A stretch of 64,000 nt of DNA from Marinobacter pelagius (lineage in GTDB: Bacteria > Pseudomonadota > Gammaproteobacteria > Pseudomonadales > Oleiphilaceae). Location of the stretch: positions 186,001 through 250,000 of the forward strand of contig NZ_QNRO01000001.1 of NCBI RefSeq assembly GCF_003315345.1, in the 5' to 3' direction. Shown here piece after piece: positions 39,076-51,906 of this stretch; position 1 is the stretch's first letter; each line of letters opens with the position of its first letter. The notes beneath the pieces were generated by a model. That model saw nothing but the letters and a program-made list of their open reading frames with translations. It had not been told where the DNA came from and made no database searches. The translations under genes and the position numbers were made by a program.

Positions 39076-39805
39076 AGTATTGCTTGGCGTCAACATCGAT
39101 CACGTGGCCACCCTGCGCCAGGCTCGAGGCACCCGTTACCCGGATCCGGTACAGGCGGCGATCCTTGCCGAGGAAGCGGGGGCCGACGGTATCACCATTC
39201 ACCCCAGAGAAGACCGGCGCCACATCCAGGATCGGGATGTTCTGTTGCTAAGGGAAGTCCTGCAGACCAAGATGAATCTCGAAATGGCCGTCACCGACGC
39301 CATGCTCGCGTTTGCGGAGCAGGTGCGTCCTGAGTGTGTCTGCCTGGTGCCGGAGAAGCGGGAGGAGCTGACCACCGAGGGTGGACTCGACGTTGATGGC
39401 CAGGAAACGCGGGTCGCCAAGGCGTGCGAGCGGCTGGGCCGGATCGGTGCCGAGGTTTCACTGTTCATTGATCCGGACCCGGTCCAGATCGATGCCGCGG
39501 TTCGCTGTGGTGCGCCAGTGGTAGAGTTGCATACCGGCGAATATGCCGAGGCAAAAACCGCCGAAGAGGAAGACAAGGCTTTTCAGATCATTGCCAATGC
39601 TGTGGCCTATGCCCGCAAGAAGGGGCTGATCGTGAACGCCGGCCACGGTCTTCACTATCACAACACCGAGCGGGTGGCGGCCATCTCCGGTATCAACGAG
39701 CTCAATATCGGCCACGCCATCATCGCCCGGGCCGTGTTCACCGGTCTCAAGGAAGCCGTAGCCGACATGAAGGCCATTATTGACCGGGCGTGCGGTCGCG
39801 CCTGA
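39065..39805 (+). CDS. pdxJ: Pyridoxine 5'-phosphate synthase
   Basis: Condenses 3-amino-2-oxopropyl phosphate with deoxyxylulose 5-phosphate to form pyridoxine phosphate. The 246 residues contain [28 protein letters not shown] and [15 protein letters not shown], family landmarks of this TIM barrel. It is last of the lepA operon and converges on gacS with nine bases between. Confidence 0.97.
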   Translation: MNPRVLLGVNIDHVATLRQARGTRYPDPVQAAILAEEAGADGITIHPREDRRHIQDRDVLLLREVLQTKMNLEMAVTDAMLAFAEQVRPECVCLVPEKREELTTEGGLDVDGQETRVAKACERLGRIGAEVSLFIDPDPVQIDAAVRCGAPVVELHTGEYAEAKTAEEEDKAFQIIANAVAYARKKGLIVNAGHGLHYHNTERVAAISGINELNIGHAIIARAVFTGLKEAVADMKAIIDRACGRA

Positions 39806-39814
39806 AGTCCGGGT

Positions 39815-42688
<2,874 letters not shown>

Positions 42689-42847
42689 ACGATTTTCCTG
42701 AAAATTGCCCTGCCACGGGAATGAACCCGCAGTCACTTCCCTGTCAGAATAGATGATCCGGCCGGGACTGACTGTGGTATCTGTCCCGGACCGGACAGAA
42801 AAAGTACAGGTTATAGCCGCCGGTCATGGATATAGCGAGAAGCTGTA

Positions 42848-42877
42848 TTGGGATGCCGGGGCCATAACGCGTATGAT
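42848..42877 (+). promoter_or_regulatory. Candidate cysM promoter
   Basis: TTGGGA (42848-42853) and TATGAT (42872-42877) are 18 bases apart, ending 32 bases before the cysM ATG. Pattern match only. Confidence 0.45.
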
Positions 42878-42909
42878 TCGGAGCCAAAAGTGTACCACAG
42901 GGTTTTATT

Positions 42910-43803
42910 ATGAATTTCCCCACCATTGAAGATTATGTTGGCCATACCCCGCTGGTCCGCCTGCAGCGCCTGCCGGGCGATACCAGCAATGTCATCCTGG
43001 CCAAGCTTGAGGGCAATAACCCGGCCGGTTCGGTGAAGGACCGCCCGGCACTGAGCATGATCCAGGAGGCCGAGCGCCGTGGCGAGATTAAACCCGGGGA
43101 TACCCTGATCGAAGCCACCAGTGGCAACACCGGAATCGCGCTGGCCATGGCGGCGGCGATCAAGGGCTATCGCATGGTGCTGATCATGCCCGCCAACATG
43201 AGCGAGGAGCGTCGGGCTTCGATGCGCGCCTATGGTGCCGAAATCATTACCGTCAGTAAGGAAGAGGGCATGGAGGCAGCCCGCGACCTGGCCCTGGCGA
43301 TGGAAGCCGAAGGTCAGGGCAAGGTGCTGGACCAGTTCAGCAATCCCGATAACCCGCTGGCCCATTACCGGACTACCGGCCCGGAGATCTGGGAGCAGAC
43401 TGAAGGGCGTGTGACCCATTTTGTCAGCTCCATGGGCACCACCGGGACCATCATGGGTGTCTCCCGTTACCTGAAGGAGCGTAATCCCGATATCCGCATT
43501 ATCGGACTGCAGCCGAAGGAAGGCGCTTCCATTCCGGGCATCCGCCGTTGGCCCGAGGAATACCTGCCGAAGATCTACGATGCCACTCGCGTGGACCAGG
43601 TACTCGATATCGGCCAGGACGAGGCCGAGAACACCATGCGGGCCCTGGCCGCCCGTGAGGGCATCTTCTGTGGGGTGTCCTCCGGCGGTTCGATCGCCGC
43701 TGCCCTGAAGTTGTCAGAGCAGGTTGAAAACGCCGTGATCGTGGCCATTATCTGTGATCGCGGTGACCGGTACCTGTCCACAGGTGTCTTTCCCGGCGCC
43801 TGA
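42910..43803 (+). CDS. cysM: Cysteine synthase B
   Basis: Makes cysteine from O-acetylserine and sulfide or thiosulfate with pyridoxal phosphate. The 297 residues have the PLP lysine K43 (GSVKDRPAL) and the phosphate-binding TSGNTG at 70-75. The substitution KDRPAL and the short carboxy-terminal end are typical of CysM rather than CysK. It is divergent from gacS and followed by rlmD after 23 bases. Confidence 0.95.
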   Translation: MNFPTIEDYVGHTPLVRLQRLPGDTSNVILAKLEGNNPAGSVKDRPALSMIQEAERRGEIKPGDTLIEATSGNTGIALAMAAAIKGYRMVLIMPANMSEERRASMRAYGAEIITVSKEEGMEAARDLALAMEAEGQGKVLDQFSNPDNPLAHYRTTGPEIWEQTEGRVTHFVSSMGTTGTIMGVSRYLKERNPDIRIIGLQPKEGASIPGIRRWPEEYLPKIYDATRVDQVLDIGQDEAENTMRALAAREGIFCGVSSGGSIAAALKLSEQVENAVIVAIICDRGDRYLSTGVFPGA

Positions 43804-43826
43804 ACCAGCCAGCAAGAGATTTCAGT

Positions 43827-45176
43827 ATGAGTAGAAGACGCAGGAAGGTTCTGCCCAAGGAGCCTGTGCGCTGTGTAATTGAAACCCTGAGCCATGACGG
43901 CCGGGGTATCGCCCGCAATGACGGCAAGACCCAGTTCGTGGACGGCGCATTGCCCGGCGAGACGGTGATGGCGAAAGTGGTCTCCACCCGCAGCAAGTTC
44001 GACGAACTGCGCACCCTGGAGGTGCTCGAAGCTTCGTCCGAGCGCCAGGAGACCCCCTGTGAGTTTGCCGATCTTTGCGGCGGCTGTAGCTTGCAGCACA
44101 TGAGCGGCGATGCCCAGATCCGGTTCAAGGAAGACACCCTGCGCCAGCATTTTGCCCATTTCGGGGGCATCGAGCCGGAGGAATGGGTGGCGCCCATGCG
44201 TTCCGAGGCCAGCCTCGGCTATCGGCGTAAGGCGCGCCTGGGTGTCCGTTTCGTCAAGGCCCGGGAATCCGTGCTGGTGGGGTTCCGGGAGAAGCGCAAC
44301 AGCTTCCTGACCGATATCGATCGCTGCGTGGTCATGGATCCGCGCATCGGTGAGCGCATCCTGCCGCTGCGCGAATTGCTGCACAGCATGGATGCCTTCG
44401 ACCGCATTCCCCAGGTCGAGGTGGCCTGCGGTGATGATCTGGCGGCCATGGTGTTCCGCAACATGGATGAGCTCAGCCCCGGCGATCGGGAAAAGCTCAT
44501 CGCCTTCGGACAGGCCCATGACTTGCATATATACCTGCAGCCCAAGGGGCCGGATACCGTACACCGGATCTGGCCGGAATCGGCTGGTCGCGACGATGAG
44601 CGGTTGAGCTATCGTCTGGACGAGTTCGATCTGACCATGCAGTTTCATCCCATGGACTTTACCCAGGTCAATGCGGGCATCAACCGGTCCATGGTACGCC
44701 GTGCGGTCGAGTGGCTGGATGTCCAGCCGGGGGAGCGGGTGCTGGACCTGTTCTGCGGGCTGGGTAACTTCACCCTGCCGCTGGCCCGGCGGGGCGGTCA
44801 GGTAGTCGGTGTCGAGGGTGACGAGGCCATGGTGGTGCGCGGACGGGAGAATGCCGAACGCAATGGTCTGGACAATGTGGCTTTTCACGGTGCGGACCTG
44901 CACGGTGATTTTACCGGTCAGTCCTGGGCGAAAGAGGGCTTTGACAAGATCCTGATTGATCCGCCCCGCTCCGGTGCCGAGGAGATCTGCAAATACCTGA
45001 CGGCCTTCGGTGCCGGTCGTATTGTTTATGTTTCCTGCAACCCGGCAACTCTGGCCCGGGATGCGGGCGTGATGGTGCGAAATGGCTACCGCCTGGTGCG
45101 CGCCGGTGTGATGGACATGTTCCCGCACACCACCCATGTAGAGTCTATCGCCCTGTTCGAGCGGACCGATCGCTGA
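43827..45176 (+). CDS. rlmD: 23S rRNA (uracil-1939-C5)-methyltransferase
   Basis: Methylates U1939 of 23S rRNA. The 449 residues have an amino-terminal TRAM domain, the four Fe-S cysteines C78, C84, C87 and C167 ([20 protein letters not shown]), the SAM-binding [15 protein letters not shown] and the catalytic [10 protein letters not shown]. It lies between cysM and relA, as in other gammaproteobacteria. Confidence 0.96.
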   Translation: MSRRRRKVLPKEPVRCVIETLSHDGRGIARNDGKTQFVDGALPGETVMAKVVSTRSKFDELRTLEVLEASSERQETPCEFADLCGGCSLQHMSGDAQIRFKEDTLRQHFAHFGGIEPEEWVAPMRSEASLGYRRKARLGVRFVKARESVLVGFREKRNSFLTDIDRCVVMDPRIGERILPLRELLHSMDAFDRIPQVEVACGDDLAAMVFRNMDELSPGDREKLIAFGQAHDLHIYLQPKGPDTVHRIWPESAGRDDERLSYRLDEFDLTMQFHPMDFTQVNAGINRSMVRRAVEWLDVQPGERVLDLFCGLGNFTLPLARRGGQVVGVEGDEAMVVRGRENAERNGLDNVAFHGADLHGDFTGQSWAKEGFDKILIDPPRSGAEEICKYLTAFGAGRIVYVSCNPATLARDAGVMVRNGYRLVRAGVMDMFPHTTHVESIALFERTDR

Positions 45177-45234
45177 ACAGGATTGAGCGCGGGCAGGGAT
45201 GTCCGCGACAACGAACAGGAACAACAAGACCGAT

Positions 45235-47472
45235 ATGGTAAAAGTTCGCGAAGATTATGCCGTAACAGGTGATGGCGAAGTCGACATCGAACGGTGCGTC
45301 AGCCACATCGCCTCGCAAACCCATCTCGAAGACGTTGACCAGTTCCGCCGGGCCTGTGAGAAATCGGCTGAGATCGATCTGCAGGCCTTCCGGGAAGACC
45401 GGCTGTGGGCGCCGGGCTCCAGCAGTTTCCGGATCGGATTGGAGATGGCCCAGGTGCTGGCGGAGCTGCACCTGGACCAGGCCAGTCTGGTCGCCGCCAT
45501 CCTCTATCGGGCGGTGCGCGAGGAGCGGGTCCCGCTGGAGGAGATCCGCAAGGAGTTCGGCGATGAAGTCGCGGGGCTGATCAACGGTGTCCAGCAGATG
45601 GCGGCAATCTCCTCCATCCATCACCCGCTCAAGGGCAATGTGCTGGGCCAGAGCGAGGGTCAGCTGGATAACGTGCGCAAGATGCTGGTCACCATGATCG
45701 ACGACGTGCGCGTTGCCCTGATCAAGCTGGCTGAGCGGACCTGTGCCATCCGGGCGGTCAAGAATGCGCCGGAAGAGAAGCGCATGCGGGTCGCCCGCGA
45801 AGTTTTCGACATCTACGCGCCCCTGGCCCACCGGCTGGGTATCGGTCACATCAAGTGGGAGCTGGAGGATCTGTCCTTCCGTTACCTGCACGAATCCGCC
45901 TACAAGAAGATTGCAAAGCTCCTGGACGAGAAACGTCTCGACCGGGAGGGCTACATCCGCCGGGTGATCGAAACCCTGCAGGCGGAGTTGCGTGCCTCGG
46001 GCATCGAGGGCGAACTCTCCGGCCGGGCCAAGCATATCTACAGCATCTGGCGGAAAATGCGCCGCAAGGGCATCGATTTTTCCCAGGTCTACGACGTGCG
46101 CGCCGTGCGGATCCTGGTGCCCGAGGTACGGGACTGCTATGCCGCGCTGGGGATTGTGCATTCGCTCTGGCGCCACATTCCCAACGAGTTTGACGACTAC
46201 ATCGCCAACCCCAAGGAAAACGGCTACCAGTCGCTGCATACAGCGGTGATCGGGCCCGAGGGTAAGGTTATGGAAGTGCAGATCCGGACCCACAAGATGC
46301 ACCAGGAAGCGGAGCTGGGCGTCTGTGCCCACTGGCTGTACAAGGGTACCGACAAGCACAACAAGTCCACGGGCTATGATGCCAAGATCAACTGGCTGCG
46401 CCAGGTTCTGGAGTGGCAGGAAGAGCTCGGCGATCTGTCCGGTCTGGCCGATCAACTGAAGTCCGATGTGGCGTCAGACCGGGTGTATGTGTTCACCCCG
46501 GAAGGCCACGTGGTGGACCTGCCACAGGGCGCGACGCCGGTGGATTTTGCCTATCGGGTGCACACCGAGATCGGCCATGCCTGCCGCGGAGCCAGGGTCA
46601 ACAGCCGGATAGTTCCGTTGACCTATCCGCTGAAGACCGGGGACCAGGTATTCATCCTCACCTCCAACAACCCGGCGCCGAGCCGTGACTGGCTGAACCC
46701 GAGCCTGGGCTATATCCAGACCTCCAGGGCGCGGGCCAAGGTGACCCACTGGTTCAAGCAGCAGGATAGAGACCGCAACATTATCGACGGTCGCGCCATC
46801 CTGGAGGACGAGTTCAAGCGCCTGTCCCTGTATGACGTGGATCTCGAAGAGTTGGCCCGTAAAGTGAACTGCCACAGCTCCGCCGACATGTTCGCGGCTG
46901 TCGGGGCCGGGGATCTGCGCCCCACCCACGTGGCGAACGTGGCCCAGCAGATGATCGAGCCCCGTTCCGAACAGCTGGACCTGAAGCTGACCACCCAGCG
47001 CAAGAAGCCCTATGACACCGAATCGGATATCCAGATTCTCGGGGTGGGCAAGCTCAAGACCCAGGTGGCGAAATGCTGCAAGCCGCTGCCCGGGGATGCC
47101 ATTGGTGGTTATATCACCGTGGGTCGTGGGGTAACCGTGCATCGCCAGGATTGCCTGACCTTTCTCAACCTCCGGGAGTTCGAGCCAAACCGGATCATCG
47201 AGGTGAACTGGGGCGGCAAACCGGCGGCGGTCTATCCGGTGGATATCGAGATCGAGGCTTACGACCGTTCCGGACTGTTGCGGGACATCACCCAGGTGCT
47301 CTCTGCCTCCAAGAGTGATGTGCTTGCATTGAATACGCTGACCAACAAGGACGAGAACACCGCGACCATGACGGTCACCGTGGAAATCTCCAGCCTTGAA
47401 CAGCTGGCACGGCTGCTGGCGCAGATCCGTAACCTGCCAAATATCATCGACGTGAGGCGAAAGCGCGGATGA
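45235..47472 (+). CDS. relA: (p)ppGpp synthetase RelA
   Basis: Makes the alarmone (p)ppGpp on starved ribosomes. From ATG 45235 it has 745 residues, like E. coli RelA. The order is pseudo-hydrolase HD region (the HDxxED motif is lost; the sequence reads AILYRAVREER), synthetase domain (YDVRAVRI, NEFDDYIANPKENGYQSLHT), TGS (VFTPEGHVVDLPQGATPVDFAY), zinc-finger and ACT domains. An ATG at 45199 would add 12 residues; the 45235 start matches the family (MVKVRE). It overlaps mazG by four bases. Confidence 0.96.
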   Translation: MVKVREDYAVTGDGEVDIERCVSHIASQTHLEDVDQFRRACEKSAEIDLQAFREDRLWAPGSSSFRIGLEMAQVLAELHLDQASLVAAILYRAVREERVPLEEIRKEFGDEVAGLINGVQQMAAISSIHHPLKGNVLGQSEGQLDNVRKMLVTMIDDVRVALIKLAERTCAIRAVKNAPEEKRMRVAREVFDIYAPLAHRLGIGHIKWELEDLSFRYLHESAYKKIAKLLDEKRLDREGYIRRVIETLQAELRASGIEGELSGRAKHIYSIWRKMRRKGIDFSQVYDVRAVRILVPEVRDCYAALGIVHSLWRHIPNEFDDYIANPKENGYQSLHTAVIGPEGKVMEVQIRTHKMHQEAELGVCAHWLYKGTDKHNKSTGYDAKINWLRQVLEWQEELGDLSGLADQLKSDVASDRVYVFTPEGHVVDLPQGATPVDFAYRVHTEIGHACRGARVNSRIVPLTYPLKTGDQVFILTSNNPAPSRDWLNPSLGYIQTSRARAKVTHWFKQQDRDRNIIDGRAILEDEFKRLSLYDVDLEELARKVNCHSSADMFAAVGAGDLRPTHVANVAQQMIEPRSEQLDLKLTTQRKKPYDTESDIQILGVGKLKTQVAKCCKPLPGDAIGGYITVGRGVTVHRQDCLTFLNLREFEPNRIIEVNWGGKPAAVYPVDIEIEAYDRSGLLRDITQVLSASKSDVLALNTLTNKDENTATMTVTVEISSLEQLARLLAQIRNLPNIIDVRRKRG

Positions 47473-48320
47473 GTTACACCATTGATGATCTCAAGACCCT
47501 CATGGCCCGGCTGCGGGACCCGGAAACCGGTTGCCCGTGGGATACAAAGCAGACCTACGGCTCCATCGTGCCGCACACCATCGAAGAGGCCTACGAGGTG
47601 GCGGATGCCATCGAGCGTGGTGATTATCCCCATCTGAAGGACGAGCTGGGTGACCTGCTGTTCCAGGTCATCTTCTATGCCCAGATCGGCCGGGAAGACG
47701 GCCACTTCGATTTCGACGCCGTTGTCGACCACCTGGTGCGCAAACTGGTGCGGCGTCATCCCCATGTCTTCCCCGAGGGCACCCTGGAGAGCCGCATCGA
47801 CCCCGACAACCGGCCCAGTGAAGCCTGGATCAAGGAGAGTTGGGAGCGCATCAAGGCCGAAGAGCGTGCTGACAAGCCGCAGACCACGGAGCCGGCCAGT
47901 CGCCTGGAAGGCATTGCCCGCACCCTGCCGGCCATGGCCAGGGCCGAGAAACTCCAGCGTCGGGCGGCCCGCCATGGTTTTGACTGGCCCGACATCGAGC
48001 CGGTGTTCGACAAGCTCCACGAGGAAATCGACGAGCTCAAGGAAGCCTGGCAGGGCGCGGAGACCGGTACCGGTGATCGCGATGCCGTCGAGGATGAGCT
48101 CGGGGATCTGATGTTCGTCTGCGTTAACCTGGCACGGTTCATGAAAGTAAATCCGGAGCAGGCCCTCAAGCGCACCAATCATAAATTCGAGGCCCGGTTC
48201 CGGGCCATCGAGCAGGTGCTGGCGCAAGAGGGCCGCGACATGGACGAGGAGTCCCTGGAGGCGCTGGATGCCATCTGGCAGGCGGTAAAAGGCGTCGAGA
48301 AGGACCACTCCGGGCACTGA
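47469..48320 (+). CDS. mazG: Nucleoside triphosphate pyrophosphohydrolase MazG
   Basis: Hydrolyses non-canonical NTPs and in E. coli lowers ppGpp effects. The 283 residues contain two MazG domains: CPWDTKQTYGSIVPHTIEEAYEVADAI with LGDLLFQVIFYAQ, and a second with EEIDELKEAW and DELGDLMFVCVNLARF. The EExxE and ExxD metal sites are visible. Its ATG overlaps the relA stop (ATGA), a useful pairing of ppGpp synthesis and nucleotide clean-up. Confidence 0.96.
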   Translation: MSYTIDDLKTLMARLRDPETGCPWDTKQTYGSIVPHTIEEAYEVADAIERGDYPHLKDELGDLLFQVIFYAQIGREDGHFDFDAVVDHLVRKLVRRHPHVFPEGTLESRIDPDNRPSEAWIKESWERIKAEERADKPQTTEPASRLEGIARTLPAMARAEKLQRRAARHGFDWPDIEPVFDKLHEEIDELKEAWQGAETGTGDRDAVEDELGDLMFVCVNLARFMKVNPEQALKRTNHKFEARFRAIEQVLAQEGRDMDEESLEALDAIWQAVKGVEKDHSGH

Positions 48321-48456
48321 GGACCTGTCTCCGGTAAGTACAATCCGTTACCAATCCGGTGGTTCCCAAACCCGAGGCTTCGTCTACACTTCCGGTAACG
48401 GACGCACAACTTCAGTGCGCCGGATGCTATCAATAAGATGCAGGAGTGCAGGCACC

Positions 48457-48801
48457 ATGAAAATCAAAGATCTGGTCAACTACTGGGACAAGCACGCACG
48501 GGGACGGCTGACCCGAGACGCCTACTTCATGGCGCTGTCTGACCAGCATCACAAGCGACTTGAGAAACTCGCGGCACTTTATCCGATGAAGTCGCCACAG
48601 GATCTGATGCGGGACCTGATTTCCGCAGCCCTGGACGAGCTGGAAACCAGTTTTCCGTATGTTCAGGGGACCCGGGTTGTGGCTTATGATGAGGATGGGT
48701 TCGAGATCTACGAGGATCAGGGTCTGACCCCGAAGTTTGTCAGCCTGAGCCAGAAGCACATCCAGCGCCTCAAGGCCCGCCAGCTGGAATCCGTGGCCTG
48801 A
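48457..48801 (+). CDS. Small protein of unknown function, paralogue of the facing gene
   Basis: A 114-residue soluble protein beginning MKIKDLVNYWDK. Its first 67 residues align without gaps to the facing reverse-strand gene (about 22 identities by hand count), including LYP at 41-43 and D..IxAALDxL at 53-62, a short-helix pattern like ribbon-helix-helix proteins. The extra carboxy-terminal part (YVQGTRVVAYDEDGFEIYED) is not in the paralogue. The ATG at 48457 has AGG and GGAG upstream. Similar Pseudomonas proteins have been labelled type 1 pili tip component, an annotation I would not trust. Function unknown. Confidence 0.75.
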   Translation: MKIKDLVNYWDKHARGRLTRDAYFMALSDQHHKRLEKLAALYPMKSPQDLMRDLISAALDELETSFPYVQGTRVVAYDEDGFEIYEDQGLTPKFVSLSQKHIQRLKARQLESVA

Positions 48802-48833
48802 CCACGGCAAGAAATCCAGCCTGAATTGCTTTT

Positions 48834-48859
48834 CCGGAGTGGTGATGTCACCACTCCGG
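48834..48859. repeat. 26-bp perfect palindrome between the convergent small genes
   Basis: CCGGAGTGGTGA (48834-48845) and TCACCACTCCGG (48848-48859) are exact reverse complements around TG. It lies in the 77-base convergent gap. Neither strand has a clear T-tract after it, so it may be a two-way terminator of unusual form or a protein-binding site. Confidence 0.7.
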
Positions 48860-48878
48860 CACAACTGCCTGCCTCTGT

Positions 48879-49112
48879 TTACTTATCCTTGCTTTCCAGC
48901 TTGTCCTTGATCGGGCTCTGACGCACCAGGTCGTCCAGGGCGGCAGCGATCATGTCATTCAGAATGTCGGCCTCGGTACGGTCCGGATACAGCTCTGCCA
49001 GGGCAGCGATCCTGGCGGCATCCTCCAGCGGCAAGCGGAGGTTGTAATCGTGGGTACGTTCCACGGGCTCTTTTTCGTTCTCCCAGTGTTTGGGAAGGTC
49101 AGTCACTTTCAT
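48879..49112 (-). CDS. Small protein of unknown function, paralogue of the facing gene
   Basis: A 77-residue protein beginning MKVTDLPKHWEN. It shares a gapless 67-residue alignment with the gene at 48457 (see there). It has LRLPLEDAARIAALAELYP, a ribbon-helix-helix-like pattern, and a short charged tail. I chose the ATG at 49112 because AAGGAG lies five to six bases upstream; an upstream start at 49133 has no support. It may bind DNA, but that is inferred only from the pattern. Divergent from ppc. Confidence 0.72.
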   Translation of the reverse strand: MKVTDLPKHWENEKEPVERTHDYNLRLPLEDAARIAALAELYPDRTEADILNDMIAAALDDLVRQSPIKDKLESKDK

Positions 49113-49215
49113 GAATACTCCTTGCGACCACAAGCGGTTACGCCAATAGACTTTCTCGGCTGATTCTTAGTATCGTAAGTTTACTTCGCCTCCGTCAATT
49201 CAAAAGGACGTCAAT

Positions 49216-51861
49216 GTGACTGAGCTACATCCGGATCTGCGCGAAAACGTACGAATGCTGGGCGAACTGCTGGGGCAGAGTATCCAGCGTTTCCCCGGCC
49301 AGGACTGCTATGACCTGATCGAGGAAATCCGGGCGGCGGCGAAAGCCGATCGCCGGCAGGAAAGCGGCTCTGGCCAGCGGCTGGTGAGCCTGCTGAGAAA
49401 ACTTGGCGACGATGAGCTGCTGCCGGTCACAAGAGCATTCAACCAATTTCTCAACCTGGCCAACCTGGCCGAGCAGTACCATGGCATCCGCCGTAAACGC
49501 GGGCATCAGTCCGATTTGATGGTGGAATCCCTGGGGGAAGTGTTCGACCGGCTTAAATCCGGCGGTGTGCCCGCGGAGGAGCTGCATCGCCGGGTTGCTG
49601 ACCTGCGCATCGAATTCGTGCTCACCGCCCATCCCACCGAGGTGGCACGGCGCACCCTGATCATGAAATACGACGAGATGTCCGATTGCCTGTCCCAGCT
49701 GGACCATGACGATCTCATGCCGGCGGAGCGGGACGAGATCGTCGCCCGACTGTCCCGGTTGATTGCCGAGGCCTGGCATACCGATGAGATCCGCCATGAG
49801 CGGCCGACTGCGGTGGATGAGGCCAAATGGGGATTTGCCGTTATCGAGAACAGCCTCTGGCAGGCCCTGCCGGATTTTCTGCGCAGTCTTGATGTCTCCC
49901 TGTCCGATGCCACGGGCAAGGGCTTGCCACTCCAGGTGTCGCCCATCCGCATTGCCTCCTGGATGGGCGGTGACCGGGATGGTAACCCGAACGTGACCCA
50001 CGAGGTGACCCGCACGGTTTTCCTGCTCGGTCGCTGGATGGCGGCGGACCTGTTCCTGCGGGATATCCAGTCGCTACGGGCAGAGCTGTCCATGTGGCAG
50101 GCCAGTGATGAACTGAAAGCCGTGGTCGGCGATTCCCGGGAACCCTATCGCCAGGTGCTGGCGGAACTCCGGGAACGGCTGGTGAAAACCAGGGACTGGG
50201 CCGAGGCCAGGGTGCACGGGCAATCGGCCGATGCCGAGGGCATCCTGTTCGAGAATGAAGATCTCACCGGACCGCTGGAACTCTGCTACCGTTCCCTGAT
50301 GGAGTGCGGCCTGGAAACTATTGCCAACGGGCCGCTGCTGGACACCATCCGGCGTGCCCACACCTTTGGCTTGCCGCTGATCCGCCTGGATATCCGCCAG
50401 GAGGCCTCCCGCCACGCCGAGGCGGTGGCTGAAATGGTCGACTACCTCGGCCTAGGCGACTACAGCAGCTGGACCGAGGACGAACGCCAGGCCTTTCTGG
50501 TCAAGGAACTCCAGGGCCGACGGCCACTGGTGCCGCGGAACTGGGAGCCCTCGGACAACGTTCGGGAGGTGCTGGCCACCTGCGAAGTGGTAGCCGCACA
50601 GACACCGGAAGCCCTCGGTTCCTATGTCATCTCCATGGCCAGCAAGCCCTCGGACGTGCTGAGCGTGATCCTGCTGTTGCGGGAAGCGGGCATGAAGTTT
50701 CCCATGCGGGTGGTGCCCCTGTTCGAAACCCTGGATGATCTCCGGGGCGCGCCCGATGCCATGGCGGCCCTGTACGAAGTGGAGTGGTACCGGGAGTACT
50801 GCCAGGGTCGTCAGGAAGTGATGATCGGCTATTCCGATTCGTCCAAGGACGCCGGCCAGCTGATGGCCGCCTGGGCCCAGTACCAGGCCCAGGAAAAGCT
50901 GACCCATGTGGCCAGCCAGTACGGTGTCCATCTGACCCTGTTCCATGGTCGTGGTGGCACGGTCGGTCGGGGTGGTGGCCCAGCCAACCGCGCTATCCTG
51001 TCCCAGCCGCCGGGATCGGTGAACGGCAGTTTCCGGATCACCGAGCAGGGCGAGATGATCCGTTTCAAGTTCGGCCTGCCACGCCTGGCCGTGCAGAGTC
51101 TGACCCTGTACAGCACGGCGGTGATCGAGGCGACCCTGGCGCCGCCACCCGAGCCCGAGGACAGTTGGCGCAGGACCATGGATTGGCTGACGGAGCGATC
51201 GCTGAAGGCTTATCGGGATGTGGTTCGGGAGAATCCCGACTTTGTACCCTACTTCCGCCAGGTGACGCCGGAACAGGCGCTGGGCAAACTGGCCCTGGGC
51301 AGCCGGCCGGCCAGGCGCAAGCCCTCCGGTGGTGTTGAGAGTCTGCGGGCCATTCCCTGGATCTTCGCCTGGACCCAGATGCGACTGATGCTGCCAAGCT
51401 GGTTGGGGAGCGATGTGGCTCTGGAGGAAGCCGCCCGGGAGAACCGGCTGCCGGAACTCCGGGCCATGATGCAGGGCTGGCCATTCTTCCGGACCTACGT
51501 GGATATGCTGGAAATGGTCCTGGCCAAAGCCGATTTGCGGATTGCCAGCTATTATGAACAGACCCTGATCGAGGACAGCAAATTGCTGAGCCTGGGTGAG
51601 GGGCTCCGTGAACGTCTCGCCGGCTGCATCCGACGGGTGCTGGAGCTGAAGGAGCAGCAGGAGTTGCTGGAGCAGGAGCCGGTCTTCGCCCATTCCATGA
51701 GAGTGCGCAATCCCTACACCGACCCCCTGCATTACCTCCAGGCCGAGCTTCTGAGGCGTGACCGGGAAAGTGAAGGCAAGGGCGAGGTGCCGGAAATGGT
51801 GGAGCGGGCCCTGAAAGTGACAATGGCTGGCATTTCGGCCGGTATGCGGAACACCGGCTGA
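49216..51861 (+). CDS. ppc: Phosphoenolpyruvate carboxylase
   Basis: Adds bicarbonate to phosphoenolpyruvate to refill oxaloacetate. The 881 residues match the normal length. Catalytic landmarks include VLTAHPTEVARRT (His), GYSDSSKDAG, FHGRGGTVGRGGGP and the carboxy-terminal MRVRNPYTDPLHYLQAELLRR with the closing NTG, part of the allosteric end. It starts with GTG at 49216; an ATG two bases earlier is out of frame and followed at once by a stop. AGGA lies eight bases upstream. Confidence 0.97.
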   Translation: MTELHPDLRENVRMLGELLGQSIQRFPGQDCYDLIEEIRAAAKADRRQESGSGQRLVSLLRKLGDDELLPVTRAFNQFLNLANLAEQYHGIRRKRGHQSDLMVESLGEVFDRLKSGGVPAEELHRRVADLRIEFVLTAHPTEVARRTLIMKYDEMSDCLSQLDHDDLMPAERDEIVARLSRLIAEAWHTDEIRHERPTAVDEAKWGFAVIENSLWQALPDFLRSLDVSLSDATGKGLPLQVSPIRIASWMGGDRDGNPNVTHEVTRTVFLLGRWMAADLFLRDIQSLRAELSMWQASDELKAVVGDSREPYRQVLAELRERLVKTRDWAEARVHGQSADAEGILFENEDLTGPLELCYRSLMECGLETIANGPLLDTIRRAHTFGLPLIRLDIRQEASRHAEAVAEMVDYLGLGDYSSWTEDERQAFLVKELQGRRPLVPRNWEPSDNVREVLATCEVVAAQTPEALGSYVISMASKPSDVLSVILLLREAGMKFPMRVVPLFETLDDLRGAPDAMAALYEVEWYREYCQGRQEVMIGYSDSSKDAGQLMAAWAQYQAQEKLTHVASQYGVHLTLFHGRGGTVGRGGGPANRAILSQPPGSVNGSFRITEQGEMIRFKFGLPRLAVQSLTLYSTAVIEATLAPPPEPEDSWRRTMDWLTERSLKAYRDVVRENPDFVPYFRQVTPEQALGKLALGSRPARRKPSGGVESLRAIPWIFAWTQMRLMLPSWLGSDVALEEAARENRLPELRAMMQGWPFFRTYVDMLEMVLAKADLRIASYYEQTLIEDSKLLSLGEGLRERLAGCIRRVLELKEQQELLEQEPVFAHSMRVRNPYTDPLHYLQAELLRRDRESEGKGEVPEMVERALKVTMAGISAGMRNTG

Positions 51862-51906
51862 CCGGTTGTTCACCATCTGCCAGACACAGACATAGGAGTA
51901 TCGGGT

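Noticed and set aside
42781..42798. Imperfect inverted repeat CTGTCCCGG...CCGGACAG between gacS and cysM as a terminator
   Set aside because: It has no T-tract on either strand and a bulge in the stem; it sits between divergent genes where no terminator is expected.
43575..45227. A 550-codon reverse open frame across cysM-rlmD
   Set aside because: It crosses two conserved forward genes and has no family resemblance.
49214..49216. ATG at 49214 as the ppc start
   Set aside because: It is followed at once by TGA; the overlapping GTG at 49216 opens the conserved frame.
50452..51876. A 474-codon reverse open frame across ppc
   Set aside because: Low-complexity, Gln/Leu/Gly/His-rich mirror frame of ppc.
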